Assembly (NCBI GenBank): GCA_020633435.1
Contig: JACKDP010000007.1
Span: 186,001 to 250,000, forward strand
From: Myxococcales bacterium
Lineage (GTDB): Bacteria; Myxococcota_A; Bradymonadia; UBA7976; UBA1532
Direction: 5' to 3'
DNA: 64,000 nt
A program made the position numbers and the translations under genes. The notes under the pieces were generated by a model that was not told the DNA's origin, did not search any database, and worked only from the letters and a program-made list of their open reading frames with translations. Shown piece by piece: positions 1 through 7,371 of this stretch (position 1 is its first letter; each line of letters opens with the position of its first letter).

Positions 1-267
1 GCCGCGGAGGAGCGCCTGGATCGCGCCATCGCCCTGGGCCACCCCGATCCGGAGCGCGTGGCCACGTTCCACCTGTGGCGCGGCCGCGCCCGCGACCTGC
101 AGGGCCGGCGCGACGACGCCGTGCAGGACTACCACCGGGCGCTCTCGGGCCCCGTCGATCCGGCCGCCGCTCGCGCCGCGAAGCGCGGCCTGGCCCGGGC
201 GCACAAGCTGCGCCGCGGGGCCCACATCGGCGTCGACTTCTCCTTCGCGGACGTCGTGATGCCCTGA
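1..267 (+). CDS. TPR-like protein, C-terminal end (truncated by window edge)
   Basis: The frame is open from the first base of the window and ends with TGA at 265-267, so only the last 88 residues are present. They read as alternating amphipathic helices: ERLDRAIALGHPDPERV, then TFHLWRGRARDLQGRRDDAV, then DYHRALSGPVDP. This matches the small/large residue spacing of tetratricopeptide repeats, which mediate protein-protein contacts. The tail GVDFSFADVVMP follows the last helix. Codon third positions are almost all G or C, as in neighbouring genes. The function of the full protein cannot be told from this fragment, and the TPR assignment rests on pattern only. Confidence 0.6.
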   Translation, partial: AAEERLDRAIALGHPDPERVATFHLWRGRARDLQGRRDDAVQDYHRALSGPVDPAAARAAKRGLARAHKLRRGAHIGVDFSFADVVMP

Positions 268-328
268 CCTGCCTTGTCGGCCACGGGACCGGGCGCTACG
301 CTCGGCCCGGGCAGGCAGGGGGCGGGTC

Positions 329-556
329 GTGGTCTATCTCTACGTGGCAGTGCTGGCCGCCGGCATCGTGACGGTGCCGCTGCGGGGCCCCCGACGGCGG
401 CACGCCGATCTGGGGCTGGCCGTCGCCATCTTGTTGATCTTCCTGGTGGATCTGGTCAGCGGAGTGCTGGAGGGGGAGCCCGTCTGGGCGCTGCTGCGCG
501 GGGTGGTGCCCGTCGGGCTGACGGTGCACCTGGCGCACCGGGCGACGCGCCCGTAG
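329..556 (+). CDS. small two-helix membrane protein, unknown function
   Basis: A 75-residue protein starts at GTG 329 behind a purine-rich stretch (GGCAGGGGGCGGG). Residues 2-18 and about 28-48 (LGLAVAILLIFLVDLVSGVL) are hydrophobic enough to be membrane helices, separated by a basic loop rich in Arg. It has high GC3 and does not overlap a better gene on the other strand. It converges on the M15 peptidase pair. Two-helix proteins beside murein peptidases can be holins, but nothing in the sequence supports that beyond topology, and there is no phage context. I do not recognise the family. Confidence 0.5.
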   Translation: MVYLYVAVLAAGIVTVPLRGPRRRHADLGLAVAILLIFLVDLVSGVLEGEPVWALLRGVVPVGLTVHLAHRATRP

Positions 557-572
557 GCGCGCCGGGCGGGCG

Positions 573-1037
573 TCACACCATGTCGAGGGGCTCGGTGATG
601 CGATCGTAGATGGTCTTGCCGCCCGACTTGCGCGCCCGCAGGGCGATGCGGCGGTTGGGCCGGCGCTCGGTGAACGACACATGGACCCAGCTGCCGAACT
701 CCTGGATCACCTGGTCGAAGTCGAGGCCCGAGTAGAAGGCGATCCAGTTGAAGACGGTGACGGGATCGTAGCCCCACACCTGGATGTCGGCGGCCTCGCC
801 CTTGATGTGCTGGGAGCTCGAGGAGCCGCCCACCTTCTTGTTCACCTTCAGGGAGCGGTAGCCGCTCGAGATGGTGATGGGCACCCCGAACTGGGTGCGC
901 ACCGGCTCCAGGACGTTGAGGGCCAGGGCCCGCAGGGACGCGATCTCGGTCTCGCCCGGGGTGTTGTCGTACCCGTACCGGGAGGCGGTCTGGGACACGG
1001 TGAACTCGGAGAGGGTGAAGTGCTCGGACAGCTTCAT
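573..1037 (-). CDS. M15A-type zinc D-Ala-D-Ala carboxypeptidase/endopeptidase (copy 2)
   Basis: A 154-residue single-domain peptidase of the M15A/Peptidase_M15_3 type, a family that cuts D-Ala-D-Ala or peptide cross-links in peptidoglycan. The zinc ligands are visible as His77 in SSQHIKGEAAD, Asp84 seven residues later, and His119 in SWVHVSF. The N-terminus SEHFTLSEFTVSQTASR is the usual FTL-EF-S-A helix. No signal peptide is seen, so export would need another route. The start overlaps the stop of the upstream paralogue by four bases (ATGA, 1034-1037), implying translational coupling. It is a close tandem duplicate of the preceding gene, sharing FYSGLD-DQ and SWVHVSFTERRPNR. Confidence 0.85.
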   Translation of the reverse strand: MKLSEHFTLSEFTVSQTASRYGYDNTPGETEIASLRALALNVLEPVRTQFGVPITISSGYRSLKVNKKVGGSSSSQHIKGEAADIQVWGYDPVTVFNWIAFYSGLDFDQVIQEFGSWVHVSFTERRPNRRIALRARKSGGKTIYDRITEPLDMV

Positions 1038-1507
1038 GCGATGTCATCCCGGTCGAGAGGTTCGTAGACACGGGCGTAGCGGGTGGTGCCGTTGTGCCGA
1101 TAGGCCCGCAGCGCCATGTTCCGGTTCGGTCGCCGCTCGGTGAACGAGACGTGCACCCAGCTCCCGAACTCGTGAATGATCTGATCGTAGTCCAGCCCGG
1201 AGTAGAAGGCGATCCAGTTGTAGACGTCGGCGACGCCGTAGCCCCAGACCGTCACGTCCGCCGCCTCGCCCTGCATGTGCTGAGACGTCTGGGAGCCCCC
1301 CACGGCGCGGTTGACCTGCTGGGATCGGTAGCCGCTGATGACCGTGACGGGCACCGAGAAGTGCTCGCGCACGGGCTCCAGGATCTGCACGCAGAGGGCG
1401 CGCATCCGGCTGATGTGCAGGTTGCCGGGCTGGTTGGGCAGGCCGCGCCGCGCCGCCGTCTCCGAGCGGGTGAACTCGGCGAGGGTGAAGTGCGGCGAGA
1501 GCTTCAC
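1034..1507 (-). CDS. M15A-type zinc D-Ala-D-Ala carboxypeptidase/endopeptidase (copy 1)
   Basis: This M15A peptidase has 157 residues when started at GTG 1507, which overlaps the stop of the upstream lipoprotein gene by four bases (GTGA). That coupling, and the match of KLSPHFTLAEF to the start of its paralogue, decides the start; a longer frame reaching 1555 is Arg/Pro-rich and looks non-coding. Zinc ligands lie in TSQHMQGEAAD (His then Asp) and SWVHVSF (His). Like its neighbour it has no recognisable signal peptide. The family acts on murein stem peptides. The two copies differ mainly at the N-terminal third and the C-terminal tail. Confidence 0.85.
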   Translation of the reverse strand: MKLSPHFTLAEFTRSETAARRGLPNQPGNLHISRMRALCVQILEPVREHFSVPVTVISGYRSQQVNRAVGGSQTSQHMQGEAADVTVWGYGVADVYNWIAFYSGLDYDQIIHEFGSWVHVSFTERRPNRNMALRAYRHNGTTRYARVYEPLDRDDIA

Positions 1508-2010
1508 GGCAGCGGCTCCGCGGCCGGGGGCGGGCCGCCCTCGATGCGCGTCCACACGATGACGTCCTTGCTCTCAGGCAGCTCGGGCGTCGCGCCGTGG
1601 TACTCGGTGAACCGGTCGCCCTCGATGCCGTAGAGGTACTGGCCCGCGCTGGCGTCCGGCGGGATGGGCGGCCCCTGGATGGCCTTCAGGTTGTACCAGC
1701 GGAAGATCTGGTAGCGGCCGTCGGGGCTGCGCGAGAGCTCGAAGTCGGCGATGTGCGAGCGCTGGAGGAGGCCGTCGGCCCCGTAGTAGCTCACCACCTC
1801 GCGGGCGCCGGTGATCTCGCGGCGGATGAGGCGGTCAGCCCAGCGGGCCTCCCACAACCCCTGGATCTGCTGGAGATCGTAGGCGCCCTCGTTCTGGACG
1901 GGCGGCGGGGTGCAGGCCCCCTGGGCGCCGAGGAGGATCACCGCCACGGCCAGGAGCGCGGCGCGCAGCGGCCAGCGGGCGGCGGACTTCGTGTCGGGCG
2001 TTCGCATCAT
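1504..2010 (-). CDS. putative lipoprotein, unknown function
   Basis: A protein of about 168 residues with a basic N-terminus, a hydrophobic stretch and a lipobox-like LLGAQGAC, so it is probably lipidated and exported. The start is taken at one of the paired ATG codons at 2010/2007, downstream of a GGGGG stretch; an upstream TTG at 2028 is less likely. The mature part contains YDLQQIQGLWEARWADRL and a run of aromatic beta-like segments (YQIFRWYNLKAIQGPP, LYGIEGDRFTEYHG) that could be a small lipocalin-like or immunoglobulin-like fold. It is the first gene of a coupled operon with the two M15 peptidases, suggesting an envelope or murein role. The family is not recognised. Confidence 0.7.
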   Translation of the reverse strand: MMRTPDTKSAARWPLRAALLAVAVILLGAQGACTPPPVQNEGAYDLQQIQGLWEARWADRLIRREITGAREVVSYYGADGLLQRSHIADFELSRSPDGRYQIFRWYNLKAIQGPPIPPDASAGQYLYGIEGDRFTEYHGATPELPESKDVIVWTRIEGGPPPAAEPLP

Positions 2011-2130
2011 GAGGCGTCGTACCCCCAAGCCCCGCCGACGTCAATTCGGCGCACCCCGGCGGACCCCGCCGCGGGCCGCCAGCGCCGTCCAAATTGCATC
2101 CGACGGCATTTGATCCTAGACCAGTGCGCG

Positions 2131-2577
2131 ATGCGCAGGTTCTTCATCAACCCGGGCCGCCACGACCCCGCCAGCTCCCTCGGGCTGCTGCTGCTGCGGC
2201 TCGTCCCGGCCGTCTTGCTGATCATGGACCACGGCTGGCCCAAGATCACCGCCTTCGGGGTGGGGGTGGCCGACCCGTTCGGCTGGGGCACCTCGGTGAG
2301 CGCCGGCCTCCTCATCGCCGTGGAGTGCGCGGGGCCCGCGCTGGTGGGCCTGGGCCTCTTCGCCCGGCCGGCCGCGCTGGTGACGGCGGTGGGCCTGGGC
2401 CTCATCGCGCTGCGCTACCCCTGGTGGGACGCCAGCTTCATGCCGCAGCTCCACACCGCCCTCACCGACTCCCTCGCCCGGACGCCCCGCTACCTGTACG
2501 CGGCCTGCTTCGCGGGGGTGCTCTTCACGGGGCCGGGGGCCTTCAGCCTCGACCGCCTCATCGCTGGCAAGGGCTGA
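2131..2577 (+). CDS. DoxX family membrane protein
   Basis: This 148-residue integral membrane protein has four hydrophobic segments: LLLLRLVPAVLLIMDHGWPK, VSAGLLIAVECAGPALVGLGL, ALVTAVGLGLIAL and a C-terminal YAACFAGVLFTGP. The spacing and the HGWPKI motif after helix 1 are typical of the DoxX/DoxD family, small inner-membrane proteins linked to thiosulfate or quinone redox chemistry or to stress responses; the exact substrate is not predictable. ATG 2131 is chosen because the family starts a few residues before helix 1. The stop codon overlaps the ATG of the next gene by one base (TGATG). Confidence 0.85.
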   Translation: MRRFFINPGRHDPASSLGLLLLRLVPAVLLIMDHGWPKITAFGVGVADPFGWGTSVSAGLLIAVECAGPALVGLGLFARPAALVTAVGLGLIALRYPWWDASFMPQLHTALTDSLARTPRYLYAACFAGVLFTGPGAFSLDRLIAGKG

Positions 2578-3641
2578 TGCGCCTGCTGCGCCGGGGCGAG
2601 GAGAAGACGTCGACCCTCCGCCGGGTCGGCTGCACCGTGCAGCTCGTCGCCGCCATCCTGGGCGTGGGCCTCGTCATCACCCTGCTGCACGCGCGCTCCC
2701 TCATGCGGTACGGCCCCACCGATCAGCCGGCCCTGCCCCTCGACCAGCTCGCGACCCTGCGCCGCATCGGCGTCTTCCTGGGCGGGCAGCAGCTCCCACG
2801 CCCCGTGAACCGCCGCGAGCCCGCCAGCCTGGAGCTGCTCTCGCGGCGAGTGGAGCTGCCTGGCGATGGGCCGAACCCGCGGCTGGACGCCTGGTTCCTG
2901 CAGGTCGAGCAGCCCGAGGGGCTGGCGCTGGTCTTCCACGACTACGGCCAGAGCAAGGCCGACATGCTGGAGGTGGCGGCGTCGTTCCACGACCTGCGCT
3001 ACGCCGTGCTGCTGACCGACCTGCGGGCCAGCGGTGACTCGGAGGGGCTGGTGACGTCGTTCGGCTGGTTCGAGGCGGACGACGTGGCCCGGGTGGCGCT
3101 GCGGGCCAACGACTTCCGGCCGGCCGGCGGGCGGATGGTGCTGTACGGCCTGGGCACCGGCGCGGCGGCGGTGATGCGGGCGGTGGCCGACCTGGGGGTC
3201 GCGGCGGACGGCGTGGTGCTGGAGGCCCCGTACGCCGATCTGCGCGACTTCTTCTCGGCGCGGGTGGCGCGCACGGGGATGATCGCGTGGCCGGTGTCCC
3301 GGGTGAGCCTGTTCTGGGCCGGCAACTCCCTGGAGTTCCCCGCCGCCGAGCTGGTGCCCCAGGTCATCGCCACGCGGGTGAAGGTGCCCGCCGTCGTGGT
3401 GGCCGGCGGCGAGCTGACGGAGGACGACCTGGAGGCGGCGCGCGCCGTGGCCCAGGCGCTGCCCGGCTCACCGACGCTGCAGGTCGTCCCGGGGGCCGGC
3501 AAGCCCGCCGTGCTGCGGCAGGGCGAGGCCTGGTTCGAGGTGATCAACGCCTTCGTCGGCCGCCTGCCGCCCCCCGCCGGGGCCAGCGCGGCCGCCCCCG
3601 TCCAGGCGGCCCCCCAGACGCTGCCGGACATGCCCGAGTAG
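2577..3641 (+). CDS. membrane-anchored alpha/beta-hydrolase-fold protein lacking the nucleophile serine
   Basis: A 354-residue protein with an N-terminal membrane anchor (about residues 17-38) followed by an alpha/beta-hydrolase-like domain. ALVFHDYGQSKADM matches the HGxxxxxxxY region near the oxyanion loop, and VLLTDLRASGDSEG matches the DxRGxGxS strand. At the nucleophile elbow, where GxSxG is expected, it reads LYGLGTGAAA, so Gly193 takes the place of serine. An Ala/Pro-rich tail of about 25 residues ends the protein. It may be a non-catalytic relative. It is translationally coupled to the DoxX gene. Confidence 0.75.
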   Translation: MRLLRRGEEKTSTLRRVGCTVQLVAAILGVGLVITLLHARSLMRYGPTDQPALPLDQLATLRRIGVFLGGQQLPRPVNRREPASLELLSRRVELPGDGPNPRLDAWFLQVEQPEGLALVFHDYGQSKADMLEVAASFHDLRYAVLLTDLRASGDSEGLVTSFGWFEADDVARVALRANDFRPAGGRMVLYGLGTGAAAVMRAVADLGVAADGVVLEAPYADLRDFFSARVARTGMIAWPVSRVSLFWAGNSLEFPAAELVPQVIATRVKVPAVVVAGGELTEDDLEAARAVAQALPGSPTLQVVPGAGKPAVLRQGEAWFEVINAFVGRLPPPAGASAAAPVQAAPQTLPDMPE

Positions 3642-3689
3642 CGGCCGTCACCACCGGACGGCCCGGGCCGCGGCCCGGCCGGACCGGCA

Positions 3690-3722
3690 CACGATAAGCC
3701 AACACGATAAGAAAATTTGCCC
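3690..3722 (+). promoter_or_regulatory. AT-rich operator-like element: two CACGATAAG copies plus AAAATTTGCCC
   Basis: In the 133-base spacer before the secreted-protein gene, CACGATAAG occurs at 3690-3698 and again at 3703-3711 (13-base spacing), followed directly by AAAATTTGCCC at 3712-3722. The same two motifs recur at 5061-5091 in front of the next gene. In a genome this GC-rich, such AT-rich conserved words suggest a protein-binding site or promoter. Which regulator binds is unknown. A GC-rich inverted stretch (about 3658-3680) precedes it and could act as a weak terminator of the hydrolase gene. Confidence 0.45.
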
Positions 3723-3774
3723 TGTCGCCGATCCGGCTTGAGACTGCGCCCAGGTCCCCGGGGGGTGGTCACGC

Positions 3775-4977
3775 GTGCACACCACGAAGCACCAGCGAGC
3801 GGTAGACAGGTCGGCGGCGCCAGCAGGCAAGCTGTTGATCGCGCTGATCTTTCTCCTGCCCGCGCCGGCGCTGGCGGGGCTGTGCATCCACGACGAGGAC
3901 CTGGATCCCATGGTCGGCCGCTTCGCGGACGGCAGCACCACCCGCGCCACCATCCAGGTGTGGGAGGGCGACGCCTGCGACCGGCCCGTGCCCCCCGCGG
4001 CGAAGCTGGCCAACCCGCAGATCGAGGTCTTCTTCCGCGCCGGCGAGGATCCCCGCAAGCGCACGAAGGAAGAGCAGAAGCAGGCCGAGGACGCCATCAA
4101 GGCCATCGAGGTCCGGGGCGTCGGCGGCAAGGTGGAGGTGCGGCTGCTCGACCGCGCCAAGCTCTTCGTCGATCCGCGCAACCCCACGGCCACGTTCATC
4201 TATCGGCTGAAGGTCTCGCGCCTCGAGGTGAGCAGCGCCGCCGGCAGCGCGATGGATCTGGACACGGCGGCCATCTCGCCCTGCCGCTCGATCATCCGGC
4301 TCACGTCCCGGCTCAGCAAGACGCCGCTGCAGCTCACGGCCGACAAGTACCAGGTCACCAGCGAGCCCTCGGCCTCCGAGCTGGCCACGGTGGGGAGCCT
4401 GGATCTCAAGGGCCTGCTGGGGCCCGAGCACGCCGCCACCTTCGAGTGGGCGCCGGGCACGGGCGGGCTGAGCCAGCCCATCACGCTGATGGTGGACGGC
4501 CCCGCCGGCCGGCAGACGGCCTCGGCCCTGCTGACGAACAAGTGCGCGGCGCCGGTGGCCCTGCCGCCGAAGGCGAAGGAAGGCCTGAGCACCCGGGTGC
4601 GCCTGGGCTACCCGCTGGTGGGCGTGGGCGTGGGCTATGACCATGTGGCCCCCGACTTCATGTGGTCGGCGGGCATGGGCTACGACTACGACTACAGCCG
4701 CGATGAGGCCAGCGAGACGGAGAACCCCGGCCCGCACATGTTCTCCCTCAACTGGCGCGCCGGCCCCATCGTCGGCGACGTCGGCCTGCTCGCGGACGTC
4801 GCCCTCGGCGCCGTCGTCCGGGAGGCGGGGGCGGCCCTGGTCTTCTCGCCGCGGTTCATCGTGGCGCCCACCACCTTCCCCATCCAGCTCGGCGCCGGAC
4901 TCTTTGGCATCTGGGATGGCGGGGACCAGTCCGAGACCTCCGGGCTGGTCTTCGGAGAGTGGGTGAAGCTGTGGTGA
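3775..4977 (+). CDS. exported protein of unknown function with beta-rich C-terminus
   Basis: A 400-residue protein starting at GTG 3775 behind GGGGGGTGG. Residues about 18-35 (GKLLIALIFLLPAPALAG) form a signal peptide with an ALA-G cleavage site. The N-terminal half has a Lys/Glu-rich helix (KRTKEEQKQAEDAIKAIEVR) and several Cys residues; the C-terminal part after residue 260 alternates hydrophobic and polar residues (GVGVGYDHVAPDFMWSAGMG, GDVGLLADVALGAVV) and ends in EWVKLW, consistent with an outer-membrane beta-barrel. I do not recognise the family. It shares the upstream AT-rich element with the following gene, so the two may be co-regulated. Confidence 0.7.
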   Translation: MHTTKHQRAVDRSAAPAGKLLIALIFLLPAPALAGLCIHDEDLDPMVGRFADGSTTRATIQVWEGDACDRPVPPAAKLANPQIEVFFRAGEDPRKRTKEEQKQAEDAIKAIEVRGVGGKVEVRLLDRAKLFVDPRNPTATFIYRLKVSRLEVSSAAGSAMDLDTAAISPCRSIIRLTSRLSKTPLQLTADKYQVTSEPSASELATVGSLDLKGLLGPEHAATFEWAPGTGGLSQPITLMVDGPAGRQTASALLTNKCAAPVALPPKAKEGLSTRVRLGYPLVGVGVGYDHVAPDFMWSAGMGYDYDYSRDEASETENPGPHMFSLNWRAGPIVGDVGLLADVALGAVVREAGAALVFSPRFIVAPTTFPIQLGAGLFGIWDGGDQSETSGLVFGEWVKLW

Positions 4978-5060
4978 TGGCGCACCCAAGTCCTTGTACC
5001 ACGGGCGGTTTCCCGACCCGGCAGGGGGGCCGCCCGGTGCCCCCCCCGGGGGGCCATCCG

Positions 5061-5117
5061 CACGATAAATATTTCGGGCAAAAATTTGCCCACATGACCG
5101 GGGCGGTTTATCTCGTG
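5061..5117 (+). promoter_or_regulatory. nested palindromic operator-like element upstream of the MopE-repeat gene
   Basis: CACGATAAA at 5061-5069 and TTTATCTCGTG at 5107-5117 form outer, near-inverted arms around an inner near-perfect palindrome, GGGCAAAAATTTGCCC at 5076-5091. The element lies 78 bases before the start at 5195 and shares both words with 3690-3722. Upstream of it, 5024-5030 (GGGGGGC) pairs with 5039-5045 (GCCCCCC), a hairpin without a T run that may end transcription of the preceding gene. A dimeric regulator or two stacked dimers would suit this symmetry; its identity is not known. Confidence 0.5.
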
Positions 5118-5194
5118 GGGTGTCAGTGGCCTTCGCCCAATGTAGGCAGAGGTCGCATGAGCGTGGTTCGCGAGACGAGCGGACGGAGATGGCG

Positions 5195-7345
5195 ATGATG
5201 CGGCGAGCGCGATGGTTCGGTCTCACGGCGGCGGCGCTGAGCGGGGGCGTGGCCCAGGCTCAGGTTGTGCCCTTCACCGGTCAGGTCATCCAGGACTTCG
5301 TCAACGCGGTCACAGAGGGGGTCGATCGCGCGATCGATCCCAACGGCCGGGATCTGGCCCTGCCGGCGACCCTGGCGAACCGGTCCTCGGGCTATGACAT
5401 CGACGAGGTGCGCGTCTCCTACGACCGCGAGCTCGACATCCTCTACGTGGGCATCCGCGCCTTCGGGGTGGCGGGCGACGTGGACGGCGACGGCCGCCCG
5501 GGCGAGACGAGCCCGGAGCTGCGCGCCCTGGGGGGCATCGACGCGCCCCACTTCGGCCCGCCGGAGTCGTTCGCCTTCATGATCGACTTCGACGAGGACG
5601 GCATCTACGACCTGATCGCTGGCGTGCCCTTCCTGGGCGCCATCGACCCGAACGACCTCGAGCGCAACGGCCCCCGTCCGGGCGACGCCGACGGCTTCCA
5701 GGTCTCGGCGTTCGTGGGCGGCGTCAACGCGGCGCTGGCCCCCGGCGCGGCCTTCGGGGCCCCCGTCGACACCGGCTGGCGCCTGCACGCGAGCCCCAAC
5801 AGCCGGCAGCCCGACCTCGAGTTCGAGATCCGCGGCTTCTCGGTGCTGGCGGCGGAGTACCAGTCCGGCCTGAACGGGCCCGACCTCTCCAACTTCTTCG
5901 CGGTGGACGCCTACATGGGCTCCGCGGGCGATGTGGTGGGCGAGGACTTCCTGCACGGCGGCTTCCTGCAGGATCCCCCCGACGGGAACCCCCCGCCGGT
6001 GCTCTGCCCGCGCGAGCTGCAGAACGTCGAATTCTGCAATGATTTCGACGATGACTGCGATCGCGAGCTGGACGAGGGGCCGCTCTACCGGATGGTCGAC
6101 GGCCAGCCGGTGCCCTTCGACGAGCTGTCCTGCGACACCGACCTGCCCGGCGTGTGCCGCGTCGGCCAGCCCGACTGCCGCGGCGGCCAGGAGATCTGCA
6201 TCCCCACGGTGCGGCCGGGCGTGCAGGACGAGATCTGCGACGGCCTGGACAACGACTGCGACGGCCAGGTGGATGAGGACACCGTCCGCGAGCCGCTGCC
6301 CGGCATCGGGGTGATGTGCGACACGGAGCTGCCGGGCCTGTGCATGGCCGGCACCGCCCAGTGCCGCGAGGGGGCGCTCGTCTGCGTGCCCGACGGCGAC
6401 CCGATGCCCGAGCTGTGCAACGGCAGCGACGACAACTGCAACGGCGAGATCGACGAGGCGTTCCCGACCCTGGGCATGGCCTGCCAGAACGGCGTCGGGG
6501 CCTGCGCCCGGGATGGCGTGTTCGTCTGCGCCCCCGACCAGCAGGACGTGGCCTGCAACGCGCCGGAGCCGGGCGACCCGGTCGCCGAGCTGTGCAACGG
6601 CGGCGACGACGACTGCGATGGCACGACGGATGAGGCCTTCCCAGGCGTCGGGCTCGCCTGCACCGTCGGGGTCCGCGCCTGCGCCGTCGAGGGCGTCACG
6701 GTCTGCACGGCCGACGGCATGGAGACCACCTGCGGCGCCCGCCCGCTGCCCGAGTGCTGCGGCAACGGCGTGGCCGAGGCGGGCGAGGAGTGCGACGACG
6801 GCAACGACGTGGCCGACGATGGGTGCACCAACGCCTGCAGGAGCTGCGGCAACGGCGTCTGCGACGACGGCGAGACGGTCGAGAGCTGCCGCGAGGACTG
6901 CGAGGTCCCGCTCTGCGGCAACGAGGTGGTCGACGCCGGCGAGGACTGCGACGACGGCGACGACGACGACACCGACGGCTGCAACACCGAGTGCAGGTCG
7001 TGTGGGAACGGCACGTGCGACAAGGGCGAGACGGCCGCGAACTGCCCGGCCGACTGCAGCGGCACCTGCGGCGACAACAAGGCCGATCCCGGCGAAGAGT
7101 GCGACGACGGCAACCAGGACTCCACCGACGGCTGCACCAGCGCGTGCGAGCTGTGCGGCAACGGGATCTGCGGGGCCAGCGAGAACTCGAACATCTGCCC
7201 TGAAGACTGCGCGGTCGACGCCGGCCCGCGGCTGACCGGCGCGGATCTCTCTGACAACTGCTCCATGACGCGTCCGCAGGGCGGCTCGGCGTGGTGGCTG
7301 GTCCTGCTGGGCCTGCCGCTGCTCCGGCGTCGCCGGCGGGCTTGA
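5195..7345 (+). CDS. exported MopE-repeat and Cys-rich-repeat protein with MYXO-CTERM-like tail
   Basis: A protein of about 716 residues. ATG 5195 is preferred over ATG 5189 because GGAG sits six bases upstream of the former. A signal peptide (ARWFGLTAAALSGGVAQAQ) is followed by a globular region of about 260 residues, then four MopE-type metal-binding-like motifs (for example ICDGLDNDCDGQVDED and LCNGGDDDCDGTTDEAF), then three Cys-rich 'myxo disulfide' blocks (CGNGxxxxGEECDDGN and DGCxxxC). The C-terminus has a lone Cys-Ser, a hydrophobic helix and RRRRRA, like MYXO-CTERM sorting signals that lead to cleavage and surface attachment. Ca or Cu binding by MopE motifs is known for relatives; here it is inferred. 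The next gene follows after 26 bases. Confidence 0.85.
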   Translation: MMRRARWFGLTAAALSGGVAQAQVVPFTGQVIQDFVNAVTEGVDRAIDPNGRDLALPATLANRSSGYDIDEVRVSYDRELDILYVGIRAFGVAGDVDGDGRPGETSPELRALGGIDAPHFGPPESFAFMIDFDEDGIYDLIAGVPFLGAIDPNDLERNGPRPGDADGFQVSAFVGGVNAALAPGAAFGAPVDTGWRLHASPNSRQPDLEFEIRGFSVLAAEYQSGLNGPDLSNFFAVDAYMGSAGDVVGEDFLHGGFLQDPPDGNPPPVLCPRELQNVEFCNDFDDDCDRELDEGPLYRMVDGQPVPFDELSCDTDLPGVCRVGQPDCRGGQEICIPTVRPGVQDEICDGLDNDCDGQVDEDTVREPLPGIGVMCDTELPGLCMAGTAQCREGALVCVPDGDPMPELCNGSDDNCNGEIDEAFPTLGMACQNGVGACARDGVFVCAPDQQDVACNAPEPGDPVAELCNGGDDDCDGTTDEAFPGVGLACTVGVRACAVEGVTVCTADGMETTCGARPLPECCGNGVAEAGEECDDGNDVADDGCTNACRSCGNGVCDDGETVESCREDCEVPLCGNEVVDAGEDCDDGDDDDTDGCNTECRSCGNGTCDKGETAANCPADCSGTCGDNKADPGEECDDGNQDSTDGCTSACELCGNGICGASENSNICPEDCAVDAGPRLTGADLSDNCSMTRPQGGSAWWLVLLGLPLLRRRRRA

Positions 7346-7371
7346 GCCCCGCTCTGCGAGGAGGAATGACG

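Noticed and set aside
573..1507. Prophage lysis cassette
   Set aside because: Two M15 peptidases alone resemble phage lysins, but there is no holin, structural or integrase gene, and a lipoprotein leads the operon.
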